From assembly GCF_029840635.1 (NCBI RefSeq), contig NZ_JAOCCU010000016.1, positions 62,001 through 126,000 of the forward strand: a DNA stretch of 64,000 nt, written 5' to 3'. The notes under the pieces were generated by a model. That model was not told where the DNA came from. It saw only the letters and a program-made list of their open reading frames with translations, and made no database searches. Numbering within the stretch: position 1 is the first letter of the stretch; each line of letters begins with the position of its first letter. This document shows, one piece after another, positions 50,945 through 62,927 of this stretch. This DNA comes from Mitsuaria sp. GD03876. GTDB lineage: Bacteria > Pseudomonadota > Gammaproteobacteria > Burkholderiales > Burkholderiaceae_C. A program made the position numbers and the translations under genes.

Positions 50945-51099
50945 CCGCCTCCGTCCATGAGTTTTCCCTCGTTCGCGCTGCGCGGCGCGGCCTTTCCGCT
51001 TCTTTCCCAGGGAGCCCCCGGCTCCGGAAGATCCCCGACGGGCGCGCGCCCGATATCGACCTGATCGGGGACCCGGGCCTTCTTCGAGTCTGTCCATGA
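50941..51099 (+). CDS. Possible 52-codon ORF linking sctS and the sigma factor
   Basis: The ATG at 50941 overlaps the sctS stop (ATGA) and its TGA at 51097-51099 overlaps the ATG of the sigma factor (ATGA). The product is basic (MTASVHEFSLVRAARRGL...), with no recognised family. The double overlap suggests translational coupling, but no other evidence supports it; it may be spurious. Confidence 0.25.
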   Translation: MTASVHEFSLVRAARRGLSASFPGSPRLRKIPDGRAPDIDLIGDPGLLRVCP

Positions 51100-51926
51100 A
51101 CCAACACAGCGAAGCAACGGGCCGCACGGGCGGCGCCCACCCGCAACACCTGACCCCGCAAGTCAGCCCGGAGGCCGCGGCGCTCGGCCCCGTGTCCGAC
51201 GCGTTCGACGAGGCCGCCAACGAAGCCGCCTGCGAATCGAGCGACGTCGCGGGCCCGGCCTCGCCCGGCGACCCGGCTGCCGGTCCCGATGGCGGGCAGC
51301 AAGGGGCCGCCCCCGCGCCCGAGATCCAGGAGCCGGTCGATCCCGAGGTCGTCCGGCAGCGTCAGCAGCTGGTCCTGACGCACATCGTCAAGATCGCCCG
51401 CGAATCGCGCAGCGATTCCAGCAAGCTCAAGCGCTTCCTGCGCCGGTACGAGCGCTCGCCCGGCGAGCTCGACGACATCATCCAGGACGCGATGCTCGAG
51501 GCGACGCGCTGCGCCGACCGCTTCCAGGCGCGCTCCTCGGTGGAGACCTGGTTCTTCGGCATCGCAGCGAACGTCGCGCGCAACCACGTGGCGCGCTGCG
51601 CCAAGCGCAGCAGCCAGATGGAGAGCCTGGACGAGTCGCCGCACATGATGGACAGCGAGTCGGTCCACCGGCCGCGCGACCTGTCGGCGGACGTCAGCCA
51701 GCAGGTGGCCTACCGCCAGCTGGCCGGCATCGTCGACCTGACGCTGTCGGGCCTGTCCCCCGACCTGCGCGGCACCTTCGACCTGGCCTGCCTCCAGGAG
51801 GAGTCCTACCGCGACGTCGCCGAGATCCAGGCGATCCCGATCGGCACGGTGCGCTCGCGGGTCAACCGGGTGCGCACGCTGCTGCGCTCGCGGCTGAAGC
51901 ACGGCTTCGCCGACTACGCCACCTGA
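51096..51926 (+). CDS. ECF sigma factor, candidate HrpL-like T3SS regulator
   Basis: A 276-residue protein. The first ~85 residues are disordered and acidic. Region 2 (about 95-175) includes LKRFLRRYERSPGELDDIIQDAMLEATRCADRFQARSSVETWFFGIAANVARNHVARC, a sigma-70 core-binding and -10-recognition pattern. Region 4 (about 215-270) is LTLSGLSPDLRGTFDLACLQEESYRDVAEIQAIPIGTVRSRVNRVRTLLRSRL. No anti-sigma gene is adjacent. As the last gene of the sctQRS operon it could activate the hrp-box-like promoters of the island, including its own (inference). Confidence 0.85.
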   Translation: MNQHSEATGRTGGAHPQHLTPQVSPEAAALGPVSDAFDEAANEAACESSDVAGPASPGDPAAGPDGGQQGAAPAPEIQEPVDPEVVRQRQQLVLTHIVKIARESRSDSSKLKRFLRRYERSPGELDDIIQDAMLEATRCADRFQARSSVETWFFGIAANVARNHVARCAKRSSQMESLDESPHMMDSESVHRPRDLSADVSQQVAYRQLAGIVDLTLSGLSPDLRGTFDLACLQEESYRDVAEIQAIPIGTVRSRVNRVRTLLRSRLKHGFADYAT

Positions 51927-51951
51927 TCGCCGTCCCGGCGTCGCGCCACGG

Positions 51952-51971
51952 ACCGCCCCGCCAGGGGCGGT
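51952..51971. terminator. Bidirectional terminator between sigma factor and ubiB
   Basis: ACCGCCCC (51952-51959), GCCA, GGGGCGGT (51964-51971): perfect 8-base stem 25 bases after the sigma stop, between convergent genes, followed by TCGCGCTTCC. Confidence 0.6.
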
Positions 51972-51998
51972 TCGCGCTTCCGGCGGCGCTTCAGCGGC

Positions 51999-53552
51999 TC
52001 AATCCAACCAGCGCAGCGCCACCTGGGTCAGCACCAGCGCCACCATGAAGCCGCCCACGCCCCAGAGCAGGGCCTGCAGCAGGTGGTTGGTGCGGCGCTG
52101 CTCGATCAGCAGCTCGCGGGTCAGGTCGGCATGGCCGCCCTCGGCGCGCTGGCGCAGCACCTCGTGCATCAGCCGGGGGAACTCCGGCACCATCTGCGCG
52201 AAGCGCGGCGCCTCCTTCTTCAGCTGGCGAAGGAAGGCGCGCCAGCCGATCTGCTCGTCCATCCAGCGTTCCAAGAACGGCTTGGCGGTCGCCCAGAGGT
52301 CCAGCTCCGGATCGAGCTGCCGACCCAATCCTTCAATGTTGAGCAGCGTTTTTTGCAGCAAAACCAGCTGCGGCTGAATCTCCACGTTAAATCTGCGGGA
52401 GATCTGAAACAGACGCATCAGCACCTGGCCGAGCGAGATGTCCTTGAGCGGCTTGTCGAAATGCGGCTCGCAGACGGTGCGCACCGCGCCTTCGAGCTCG
52501 TCGACACGGGTCTCGGGCGGCACCCAGCCCGACTCGATGTGCAGTTCCGCCACGCGCTTGTAGTCGCGGCGGAAGAAGGCGATGAAGTTCTGCGCCAGGT
52601 AGTCCTTGTCGACCTCGGTGAGCGTGCCGATGATGCCGAAGTCCAGCGCCACGTAGCGCCCGAAGGTATGCGGATCCAGGCTGACCTGGATGTTCCCCGG
52701 GTGCATGTCGGCATGGAAGAAGCCGTCGCGGAAGACCTGCGTGAAGAAGATCGTCACGCCGTCGCGGGCCAGCTTCTTGATGTCGACGCCCGCTTCGCGC
52801 AGCCGCTCCAGTTGCGAGATCGGCACGCCGCGCATGCGCTCCATGACGATGACCTCGCTGCGGCAGAGCTCCCAGATCATCTCCGGCACCAGCACCAGCT
52901 CCAGCCCCTGCATGTTGCGGCGCAGTTGCGCGGCATTGGCGGCCTCGCGCACCAGGTCCAGCTCGTCGTGGAGATAGGTGTTGAACTCGCCGACCACCTC
53001 GCGCGGCTTGAGCCGCCGGCCGTCGGCCGAGAAGCGCTCGACCCAGCCCGCCAGCGTGCGCATCAGCGCCAGGTCGTCCTCGATGACGTCGAGCATGCCC
53101 GGACGCAGCACCTTCACCGCGACCTCGCGCCCGTCCTTGAGCGTGGCGAAATGGACCTGCGCGATCGACGCGCTGGCCACCGGCTCGGCGTCGAAGGTGG
53201 CGAACAGGTCCTCGATGCGGCGGCCGAAGGCGCGCTCGATCAGCTCGCGCGAGAGCTCGGCCGGGAACGGCGGGACGTTGTCCTGCAGCCGGGCGAGCTC
53301 CTCGATCATGTCCGGCGGGACCAGGTCGCGGCGCGTGGACAGCAGCTGGCCGAACTTGACGAAGATCGGCCCGAGCCGCTCCAGCGCCAGCCGCAGCCGC
53401 GCGCCGCGCGGCTGGTCCCAGGCGCGGCCGACCGAGATCAGCCGGCGCAGGAAGCGGAAACGCCGCCGCTTGAGCGTGGACAGCGCCAGTTCGTCCAGCC
53501 CGTAGCGGTAGAGGGTCCAGACGATGACCAGGAGGCGGGACAGGTACCTCAT
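51999..53552 (-). CDS. ubiB: UbiB, atypical kinase/ATPase of ubiquinone biosynthesis
   Basis: A 517-residue ABC1/ADCK-type protein needed for coenzyme Q synthesis. The KxGQ motif is in [14 protein letters not shown] (about 65-78), with [19 protein letters not shown] (ATP-binding Lys), ADMHPGNI and LDFGIIG (metal loop). The C-terminal membrane segment is about 490-512 ([20 protein letters not shown]). It follows ubiJ by 22 bases. Confidence 0.95.
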   Translation of the reverse strand: MRYLSRLLVIVWTLYRYGLDELALSTLKRRRFRFLRRLISVGRAWDQPRGARLRLALERLGPIFVKFGQLLSTRRDLVPPDMIEELARLQDNVPPFPAELSRELIERAFGRRIEDLFATFDAEPVASASIAQVHFATLKDGREVAVKVLRPGMLDVIEDDLALMRTLAGWVERFSADGRRLKPREVVGEFNTYLHDELDLVREAANAAQLRRNMQGLELVLVPEMIWELCRSEVIVMERMRGVPISQLERLREAGVDIKKLARDGVTIFFTQVFRDGFFHADMHPGNIQVSLDPHTFGRYVALDFGIIGTLTEVDKDYLAQNFIAFFRRDYKRVAELHIESGWVPPETRVDELEGAVRTVCEPHFDKPLKDISLGQVLMRLFQISRRFNVEIQPQLVLLQKTLLNIEGLGRQLDPELDLWATAKPFLERWMDEQIGWRAFLRQLKKEAPRFAQMVPEFPRLMHEVLRQRAEGGHADLTRELLIEQRRTNHLLQALLWGVGGFMVALVLTQVALRWLD

Positions 53553-53574
53553 GCCCGGATCGGATCCGCGGCGC

Positions 53575-54108
53575 TCATGCCCGGCCCTGGCCGTCCGGCA
53601 TGAAACGTCCCGCCTGACGGGCCAGCGCCGCCATCGCCGCCGCGGCGGCGCGGCCGAAGCGTCCGAGCTGGTGCGCCACGGCCGGGCCGGTGATGGCCGC
53701 GAGGTCGTCCTCGATGTCCCAGCGCACGTGGTCGATCAGCCAGTTGAAGTCGCCGGCCAGCTGCGCGTCGCCCTGCACGCGCACGTCCGGACGGGCGCCG
53801 GACAGTGCCGCGAAGGCGGCCGCGGCCGGATTGGACGCGTCGAGTTCGATGAGCAGGTCCGGTTCTTGCCTAGGGCCATCCTCGTCAGCCTGCCGTTCCA
53901 GAAGACCGGCGGGCGTGATGCGCAGCCGCAGGTCGGGCGCGGCCGGCAGCATGGCCGGCCAGCCGGACAGGCGCACCCGCAGCGTCTTGCCCGTGTGCGG
54001 GGCCAGGCGCGCGGTGGCGACCGGCTCGCGGGACATGACATGGTTGAGCAACAGCGTGATGCGATCCTGGGCCGCGGGGGCCAGGAGCTTGGACCATTCT
54101 TGGAGCAT
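53575..54108 (-). CDS. ubiJ: UbiJ, SCP2-domain ubiquinone biosynthesis accessory factor
   Basis: A 177-residue protein with an SCP2 lipid-binding fold (about 15-110, [29 protein letters not shown] and [20 protein letters not shown]) and a C-terminal helical part ([19 protein letters not shown]). UbiJ is thought to present Q intermediates to the Ubi complex. It lies just upstream of ubiB in the same direction, a known arrangement (usually ubiE-ubiJ-ubiB). No ubiE lies in the window. Confidence 0.85.
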   Translation of the reverse strand: MLQEWSKLLAPAAQDRITLLLNHVMSREPVATARLAPHTGKTLRVRLSGWPAMLPAAPDLRLRITPAGLLERQADEDGPRQEPDLLIELDASNPAAAAFAALSGARPDVRVQGDAQLAGDFNWLIDHVRWDIEDDLAAITGPAVAHQLGRFGRAAAAAMAALARQAGRFMPDGQGRA

Positions 54109-54246
54109 GGGGCGGATTGTAGGCAGGCCGCGATGGCGGCCCGGGGCACGGCGGAACCGGTGACAAGCTAGGGGGTCCGGTTACGAGTGCGTCAAGTGAA
54201 TTGAGCGAGAATTTCCGGCTCTTGGCCGGGGAAGGACCACTGGGTG

Positions 54247-55641
54247 ATGTTTGAGGATCGGAATTACAAGAGGACCTTCTACAGCGCGCCGCAGTCGGTC
54301 CAGTCGTTCATCGCGGCCTTCCTGGAACCGACCCTGATCGTCCTGATCTACCTGATCCTGCTGGCCTGGTTCGGCGAGCCGGTCATGCGGTCCACCTACA
54401 CGCTGTGCATGCTGGTGTTCGCGCTGACCTTCCCGGGACGCAACCGCTTCTCGGACCATCCCGCCAGCGCCGTGACCGACATCGTGGGTTCCTGGCTGAT
54501 GCTGCTGCTGATCCTCGGCATGTTCGCCTACGCGACCAGCAGCTTCCACTACTTCGAGCGGCCCGTGCTGCTGTGGTGGGCGGTGCTGACGCCGCTGGCG
54601 CAGATCGTGGCGGTGGAGATCGGCCGGCGCGTGCTGCGCTGGCGCTCGCGCCAGCCCTGGGTGAAGCGCACCGCGGTGATCGTGGGCGCCGGCCCGCTGG
54701 GCGCCAAGGTCGCGCGGGCGTTGGAGTTCGGCAAGATCGGCGGCGTCGAGTGCCTGGGCTTCTTCGACGACCGCACCGACGACCGGCTGCACGCCGACTG
54801 CACCGGCCGCGTGCGCGGCACGCTGCCCCAGCTCAGCGACTTCGTCCGCACGCACGGCGTGCGCGAGGTCTACATCACGCTGCCGCTGGGATCGCAGCCC
54901 CGCATCCTGCAACTGCTCGAGCAACTGCAGGGCACGACCGCGTCGCTGTTCTTCGTGCCGGACGTCTTCGGCATCAGCATCATCCAGGGCCGCTTGCAGG
55001 ACCTGAACGGCGTGCCGGTCGTGGGCATCCTGGAAACGCCGTTCACCGGCGTCAACGAGGTGGTCAAGCGCATCAGCGACATCCTGCTGGCGGCGTTCAT
55101 CCTGGTGCTGATCTCGCCGATCCTGCTGGTGCTGGCCCTCGGCGTGAAGCTGAGCTCGCCCGGACCGGTGATCTTCAAGCAGCGCCGCAACGGCCTGGAC
55201 GGCGAGGAGATCGTCGTCTACAAGTTCCGCTCGATGCGGGCGATGGACAACGGCGCCGTCGTCAAGCAGGCGACCAAGGGCGACCCGCGCATCACGCCGT
55301 TCGGCGCCTTCATCCGCAAGACCTCGCTGGACGAGCTGCCGCAGTTCATCAACGTGCTGCAGGGCCGCATGAGCATCGTCGGTCCGCGCCCACACGCGGT
55401 CGCCCACAACGAGGAATACCGCCAGCTGATCAAGGCCTACATGGTCCGCCACAAGGTGAAGCCTGGCATCACCGGCTGGGCGCAGGTCAACGGCCTGCGC
55501 GGCGAGACCGACACCGTCGACAAGATGAAGGCGCGCGTCGAGTACGACCTGGAATACCTGCGCAACTGGTCGCTCGGGCTGGACCTGCAGATCATCGTGC
55601 GCACCGTGCGGCTGATGCTGTTCGACCGCCATGCCTATTGA
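54247..55641 (+). CDS. WcaJ-type undecaprenyl-phosphate glucose phosphotransferase
   Basis: A 464-residue polyisoprenyl-phosphate hexose-1-phosphate transferase that starts exopolysaccharide repeat units on undecaprenyl phosphate. It has four N-terminal membrane segments, a CoA-binding-like domain (TAVIVGAGPLGAKVARAL about 140), a fifth segment (ILLAAFILVLISPILLVLALGVKLSSPGPVIFKQRRNGLDGEEI about 280-325) and the catalytic block KFRSMR to LDELPQFINVLQGRMSIVGPRPHAVAHNEEYRQLI. Typical EPS locus opener. A GTG one codon upstream is an alternative start. Confidence 0.92.
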   Translation: MFEDRNYKRTFYSAPQSVQSFIAAFLEPTLIVLIYLILLAWFGEPVMRSTYTLCMLVFALTFPGRNRFSDHPASAVTDIVGSWLMLLLILGMFAYATSSFHYFERPVLLWWAVLTPLAQIVAVEIGRRVLRWRSRQPWVKRTAVIVGAGPLGAKVARALEFGKIGGVECLGFFDDRTDDRLHADCTGRVRGTLPQLSDFVRTHGVREVYITLPLGSQPRILQLLEQLQGTTASLFFVPDVFGISIIQGRLQDLNGVPVVGILETPFTGVNEVVKRISDILLAAFILVLISPILLVLALGVKLSSPGPVIFKQRRNGLDGEEIVVYKFRSMRAMDNGAVVKQATKGDPRITPFGAFIRKTSLDELPQFINVLQGRMSIVGPRPHAVAHNEEYRQLIKAYMVRHKVKPGITGWAQVNGLRGETDTVDKMKARVEYDLEYLRNWSLGLDLQIIVRTVRLMLFDRHAY

Positions 55642-55690
55642 TCCGGTCCGGACGCCGCGCCGATCGCCCCACGAGAAGGAGACGCCCCCG

Positions 55691-56851
55691 ATGAAGCCCC
55701 TCCACCGCCTGCCGTTCGCGCTGCTGGCCGTCGCGTCCGCGCCCTGCTGGGCGCAGAGCGACGTCGGCAGCCCCTGGTACCTCGGGGCCTCGCTGGGCCA
55801 TTACTACTCGAGCAACGTGTTCCGCTCCAGCGGCGGGGCCAACAGCGACCAGCTCACCTCGATCAGCCTGCTGGGCGGCGTCGACCAGCGCCTGGGCCGC
55901 CAGCGCGTCTACGCCAACGCGCGGCTCAACGACACGCGCTACCAGGACAACAGCCGGCTCAACAACAACGGCTACAACCTGGGCGCCGGCGTGAACTGGG
56001 AGACCGTGGGCAACCTGTCGGGCACGGTGGAGTACACCCGCGCCCGCACGCTGGCCGACTTCAACAGCACCACCGCCGTCGCGCCGACGACCGAGCGCAA
56101 CCTTCAGACCGACCAGAGCGCCACCGCCACCGCCCGGCTCGGGCTGCCGACGATGAGCTCCTACGCGATCGAGGCCAGCTGGATCCATCGCGAGCGGGCG
56201 TATTCGCTGCAGGTCTTCGACTCGCAGGAGTACCGCCAGGACCAGCAGTCGCTGGGCCTGCTCTACAACGCCAGCAGCGCCTGGCGCTTCGGCGTGGCGG
56301 GCCGCTACACGAAGGGCAAGGTGCCGGTGGGCGGCTTCGAGTACGACCGCAAGGACCTGGACCTGACGGCGCTGTGGCGCGCCACCGGCTCCAGCAGCCT
56401 GAACGCGCGGCTGAGCCGCAGCCGCTCGGACAACTTCAGCGGGCTGACCGGCGCGCTGAACTGGGACTGGCGTCCGGGCGGCCGCTGGTCGGCGAGCACG
56501 CAGCTCTCGCGCGACACCGGCATCGAGACCTACTACCAGGGCATCAACAACGGCATCTCCGACTTCAACCGCGTGCAGACGGCCTTCCAGACGCAGCTGA
56601 ACTACCAGCTCACCGGCAAGGTGACGGTGCAGCTCGGCGCGGGCTACACCCGGCTGAACCGGCGCGACGACCAGGTCGGCACCAGCTTCAAGGACAACTC
56701 CAAGCAGTACAGCCTGGGCCTGGCCTGGCAGGCGCTGCGCAACGTGACGGTGGGTTGCCAGTACAGCCACCTGAGCCGCGACACGACCAACGTGCTCTAC
56801 GCCTACAGCGCCTACACGGCCGGCTGCTACGTGCAAGGGATGATCCGCTGA
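55691..56851 (+). CDS. EpsL-like outer-membrane beta-barrel protein
   Basis: A 386-residue protein: signal peptide 1-22 (ending CWAQ), then alternating amphipathic strands (WYLGASLGHYYSSNVF, LNARLSRSRSDNFSGLTG, VTVQLGAGYTRLNR, NVTVGCQYSHLSRDTTN) typical of a beta barrel, and a C-terminal hydrophobic residue pattern. It resembles EpsL-type proteins next to sugar transferases in exopolysaccharide loci of betaproteobacteria. The start ATG 55691 follows GAAGGAG; the open frame extends upstream. Role probably polymer export; that is inference. Confidence 0.75.
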   Translation: MKPLHRLPFALLAVASAPCWAQSDVGSPWYLGASLGHYYSSNVFRSSGGANSDQLTSISLLGGVDQRLGRQRVYANARLNDTRYQDNSRLNNNGYNLGAGVNWETVGNLSGTVEYTRARTLADFNSTTAVAPTTERNLQTDQSATATARLGLPTMSSYAIEASWIHRERAYSLQVFDSQEYRQDQQSLGLLYNASSAWRFGVAGRYTKGKVPVGGFEYDRKDLDLTALWRATGSSSLNARLSRSRSDNFSGLTGALNWDWRPGGRWSASTQLSRDTGIETYYQGINNGISDFNRVQTAFQTQLNYQLTGKVTVQLGAGYTRLNRRDDQVGTSFKDNSKQYSLGLAWQALRNVTVGCQYSHLSRDTTNVLYAYSAYTAGCYVQGMIR

Positions 56852-56926
56852 CCGCCGCGGCGGCCGAACCCCGATACTGCCCCTTCCGCCACCCCCTTCA
56901 ACGACTCCGCGCGAGCTTCGATCCCC

Positions 56927-57949
<1,023 letters not shown>

Positions 57950-58046
57950 AGCGCGTTCTGCGACACTTCCGCCGCACTTTTTTGAATCATCCGAGGCGTC
58001 CGGCACCGTCGTGCGGGCCGGCGCGCGACCGACTGGGAGCAGTACC

Positions 58047-59486
58047 TTGAGCAAGATCGACACGCAACCGGTGATCATGGCCGGCGGCAGCGGCACGCGG
58101 CTGTGGCCGCTGTCGCGGGCCGGCTATCCGAAGCAGTTCCTCGTCCTGAACGGCAACACCAGCCTGTTCCAGCAGGCCGCCGAGCGCCTGGCCGCGCTGG
58201 GCGCGGAGGACATCGCCGTGCGCGCGCCGCTGATCGTGGGCAACGAGGAACACCGCTTCATGGTGCTGGACCAGCTGCGCGAGCAGCGCCTGACGCCCGC
58301 CGCGGTGCTGCTGGAGCCGGTCGGCCGCAACACCGCGCCGGCGATCACGCTGGCGGCGCTGCAGGCGCTGGAATCGGGCGAGGACCCGGTCCTGGTGGTG
58401 ACGCCGGCCGACCAGACCGTCACCGACGGCGCGGCCTTCACCGCCGCGCTGCAGGACGCGGTGCGCCAGGCCCGGGACGGCGCGATCGTCATCCTGGGCA
58501 TCACGCCCGACCGGCCGGAAACCGGCTACGGCTACATCCGCGCCGGCGCCGAGGGCGCCGGCCTGCGCGTCGAGGCCTTCGTCGAGAAACCCGACGCCAC
58601 GACCGCGCAGAAGTACCTGGACCAGGGCGGCTACTACTGGAACAGCGGCATGTTCGTGCTGCGCGCCAGCGTCTGGCTGCAGGCGCTGCAGCAGTTCCGT
58701 CCCGACATCGAGCAGGCCACCCGGGTCGCCTTCGGCGCCAAGGCGGTGGACGGCGCCTTCGTGCGCCCGGCCAAGGACGCCTTCGCCGCCGTGCCGTCGG
58801 AATCGATCGACTACGCGGTGATGGAGCGCTGCCCCGGCAGCCCCATCGCGCTGCGCATGGTGCCGCTGGCCGCCGGCTGGAACGACCTGGGCGCCTGGGA
58901 GGCGGTCTGGCAGGTCGCCGAGAAGGACGGCGCCGGCAACGCCAGCCGCGGCGACGCGATCATCGCGGACAGCCGCAACACGCTGGTCCACGCGACCAGC
59001 CGCCTGGTGTCGGCGGTGGGGCTGGACAACATCGTCGTCGTCGAGACGCCCGACGCGGTGCTGGTCGCCGACCGCAGCAAGAGCCAGGACGTCAAGAAGA
59101 TCGTCAACCAGCTGACCGCCGCCCAGCGCGACGAGCAGAACCTGCACCGCAAGGTGCACCGCCCCTGGGGCTGGTACGACAGCATCGACATGGGCGAGCG
59201 CTTCCAGGTCAAGCGCATCATGGTCAAGCCCGGCGCCTCGCTGAGCCTGCAGATGCACCACCACCGCGCCGAGCACTGGATCGTCGTGCAGGGCACCGCC
59301 GAGATCGTCAACGGCGACAAGACGCTGCTGCTGACCGAGAACCAGTCGACCTACATCCCGCTGGGCCAGGTGCACCGGCTGTCCAACCCGGGCAAGGTGC
59401 CGCTGGAGATCATCGAGGTCCAGTCCGGCTCCTACCTGGGCGAGGACGACATCGTCCGCTACCAGGACACCTACGGCCGCAACTGA
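58047..59486 (+). CDS. manC: Mannose-1-phosphate guanylyltransferase / mannose-6-phosphate isomerase
   Basis: A ~479-residue bifunctional enzyme. The N-terminal nucleotidyltransferase has [22 protein letters not shown] (about 9-30) and FVEKPDATTAQKYL. A C-terminal cupin isomerase domain (about 355-479) has VHRPWGWYDSIDMGERFQVKRIMVKPGASLSLQMHHHRAEHWIVV. The start TTG 58047 is preferred (GGAG 7 bases upstream, usual N terminus); GTG 58011 in frame would add 12 residues. Produces GDP-mannose for the polysaccharide. Confidence 0.92.
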   Translation: MSKIDTQPVIMAGGSGTRLWPLSRAGYPKQFLVLNGNTSLFQQAAERLAALGAEDIAVRAPLIVGNEEHRFMVLDQLREQRLTPAAVLLEPVGRNTAPAITLAALQALESGEDPVLVVTPADQTVTDGAAFTAALQDAVRQARDGAIVILGITPDRPETGYGYIRAGAEGAGLRVEAFVEKPDATTAQKYLDQGGYYWNSGMFVLRASVWLQALQQFRPDIEQATRVAFGAKAVDGAFVRPAKDAFAAVPSESIDYAVMERCPGSPIALRMVPLAAGWNDLGAWEAVWQVAEKDGAGNASRGDAIIADSRNTLVHATSRLVSAVGLDNIVVVETPDAVLVADRSKSQDVKKIVNQLTAAQRDEQNLHRKVHRPWGWYDSIDMGERFQVKRIMVKPGASLSLQMHHHRAEHWIVVQGTAEIVNGDKTLLLTENQSTYIPLGQVHRLSNPGKVPLEIIEVQSGSYLGEDDIVRYQDTYGRN

Positions 59487-59571
59487 GCCCGGCCCTCACC
59501 CGGGGGTGCGGGGTCGGCGGCCGCGTGAAAGTCGGATACAAAGCCGACCTCGGAGAGAACAGGAGAAGCTC

Positions 59572-60852
<1,281 letters not shown>

Positions 60853-60857
60853 CGGCG

Positions 60858-60877
60858 GACGGCGCTTCGGCGCCGTC
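60858..60877 (+). terminator. UUCG-tetraloop hairpin before rfbB
   Basis: GACGGCGC (60858-60865), TTCG, GCGCCGTC (60870-60877): a perfect 8-base stem with a stabilising C(TTCG)G tetraloop five bases after the dehydrogenase stop. No T run follows, so mRNA stabilisation is as likely as termination. Confidence 0.45.
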
Positions 60878-60952
60878 GGCGTTTCAGGCCCGCCCGCGGC
60901 GGGCGTCCACGGACGCCGAGCCCGGCGACCACCGACATTTCAGGGAAGTTCC

Positions 60953-62011
60953 ATGACGATCCTCGTCACCGGCGGCGCCGGATTCATCGGCAGCAATTTC
61001 GTGCTCGACTGGTTCAAGTCCTCGGACGAGCCCGTCGTCAACCTCGACGCCCTCACCTACGCGGGCAACCTCGAGAACCTGGCCTCGCTGAAGGACGACC
61101 CGCGCCACGTCTTCGTCCAGGGCGACATCTGCGACCGCGCGCTCGTCGACCAGCTGCTGGCCGCGCACCGCCCGCGCGCGATCGTGCATTTCGCCGCCGA
61201 GTCGCACGTCGACCGCTCGATCCACGGCCCCGGCGCGTTCATGCGCACCAACGTCGAGGGCACCTTCACGCTGCTGGAGGCCGCGCGCGCCTACTGGAGC
61301 GCGCTGGCGGACGACGCCAAGGCGGCCTTCCGCTTCCACCACGTCTCCACCGACGAGGTCTACGGCTCGCTCAAGGCCGAGGACCCGCCCTTCGCCGAGA
61401 CCAACGCCTACGAGCCCAACAGCCCGTACTCGGCCTCCAAGGCCGCCAGCGACCACCTGGTCCGCGCCTGGCACCACACCTACGGGCTGCCGGTCGTCAC
61501 GACCAACTGCTCCAACAACTACGGCCCGTATCACTTCCCCGAGAAGCTGATCCCGCTGATGATCGTCAACGCCCTGGCCGGCAAGCCGCTGCCGGTGTAC
61601 GGCGACGGCCAGCAGATCCGCGACTGGCTCTACGTCACCGACCACTGCTCGGGCATCCGCGCGGTGCTGGCCGGCGGCGCGCTGGGCGAGACCTACAACA
61701 TCGGCGGCTGGAACGAGAAGGCCAACATCGACATCGTGAAGACGGTGTGCGCGCTGCTCGACGAGCTGCGCCCCGACCCGGCCGGCCCGTACGCGCGGCT
61801 GATCACCTACGTCAAGGACCGCCCCGGCCACGACCGCCGCTACGCGATCGACGCGCGCAAGATCGAGCGCGAGCTGGGCTGGCGCCCGGCCGAGACCTTC
61901 GAGACCGGCATCCGCAAGACGGTGCAGTGGTACCTGGCCAACGAGGCCTGGGTGGCCAACGTGCAGTCCGGCGCCTACCGCGACTGGGTCTCCAAGCAGT
62001 ACAGCGCCTGA
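60953..62011 (+). CDS. rfbB: dTDP-glucose 4,6-dehydratase
   Basis: A 352-residue SDR enzyme of dTDP-L-rhamnose synthesis: NAD motif [11 protein letters not shown] (about 7-17), [24 protein letters not shown] (catalytic Thr-Asp-Glu), [15 protein letters not shown] (YxxxK), [21 protein letters not shown] and [24 protein letters not shown]. Start ATG 60953 follows AGGGAA. First of the four rhamnose genes. Confidence 0.96.
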   Translation: MTILVTGGAGFIGSNFVLDWFKSSDEPVVNLDALTYAGNLENLASLKDDPRHVFVQGDICDRALVDQLLAAHRPRAIVHFAAESHVDRSIHGPGAFMRTNVEGTFTLLEAARAYWSALADDAKAAFRFHHVSTDEVYGSLKAEDPPFAETNAYEPNSPYSASKAASDHLVRAWHHTYGLPVVTTNCSNNYGPYHFPEKLIPLMIVNALAGKPLPVYGDGQQIRDWLYVTDHCSGIRAVLAGGALGETYNIGGWNEKANIDIVKTVCALLDELRPDPAGPYARLITYVKDRPGHDRRYAIDARKIERELGWRPAETFETGIRKTVQWYLANEAWVANVQSGAYRDWVSKQYSA

Positions 62012-62032
62012 GCGCCGCGACCGGAGTCCGCA

Positions 62033-62914
62033 ATGAAAGTCTTGCTGCTCGGAAAGAACGGCCAACTCGGCTGGGAGCTGCAGCGCGCGCTGGCGCCGCT
62101 GGGCGAGCTGGTCGCGCTGGACCGCCATGAAGGCGGCGACCTGGGCGACAGCGACGCGCTGCGCGCCACGGTGCGCCGCGTCGCGCCCGACGTGATCGTC
62201 AATGCCGCGGCCTACACCGCCGTCGACAAGGCCGAGAGCGAACCCGACGCCGCGCGCCAGATCAACGCGCTGGCCACCGGCGTGCTGGCCGAGGAGGCCA
62301 AGGCGCTGGGCGCGCTGCTGGTGCATTACTCGACCGACTACGTCTTCGACGGCGCCGGCGGCGACTGGCGCTTCGAGGACGCGCCGACCGGCCCGCTCAG
62401 CGTCTACGGCAAGACCAAGCTCGAAGGCGAGCAGCTGATCGCCGCGGCCGGCGCCGACGCGCTGGTGCTGCGCACCAGCTGGGTCTACGCGGCGCGCGGC
62501 GGCAACTTCGCCAAGACGATGCTGCGCCTGGCGGCGGAACGCGACCAGCTCAAGGTGGTGGCCGACCAGGTCGGCGCGCCGACCGGCGCGGACCTGCTGG
62601 CCGACGTCACCGCGCACATGATCCGCGCCACGCTGGCGAACCGCGCGCTGTGCGGCATCTACCACGCGGTGGCCAGCGGCGAGACCAGCTGGCATGCCTA
62701 CGCGAAGCACGTGCTGGCCCGCGCGCGCGACAAGGGCGTGGCGCTCAAGGTCCAGCCCGAGCAGGTCGAGGCGCTGGCCAGCAGCGCCTACCCGACGCCG
62801 GCGCCGCGGCCGCTGAACTCCCGCCTGGACAACCACAAGCTGCAGGACCGCTTCGGCCTGGTGCTGCCGCACTGGCAGGCCGGCGTGGACCGCCTGCTCG
62901 ACGAAATCCTCTGA
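62033..62914 (+). CDS. rfbD: dTDP-4-dehydrorhamnose reductase
   Basis: A 293-residue SDR reductase performing the last step of dTDP-L-rhamnose synthesis with NADPH. Motifs are [17 protein letters not shown] (about 4-20), [27 protein letters not shown], the [11 protein letters not shown] active site, and [21 protein letters not shown]. The gene starts 21 bases after rfbB and ends 13 bases before rfbA. The rfbB-rfbD-rfbA-rfbC order is common. Confidence 0.95.
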   Translation: MKVLLLGKNGQLGWELQRALAPLGELVALDRHEGGDLGDSDALRATVRRVAPDVIVNAAAYTAVDKAESEPDAARQINALATGVLAEEAKALGALLVHYSTDYVFDGAGGDWRFEDAPTGPLSVYGKTKLEGEQLIAAAGADALVLRTSWVYAARGGNFAKTMLRLAAERDQLKVVADQVGAPTGADLLADVTAHMIRATLANRALCGIYHAVASGETSWHAYAKHVLARARDKGVALKVQPEQVEALASSAYPTPAPRPLNSRLDNHKLQDRFGLVLPHWQAGVDRLLDEIL

Positions 62915-62927
62915 TCGGAGATCCGCG

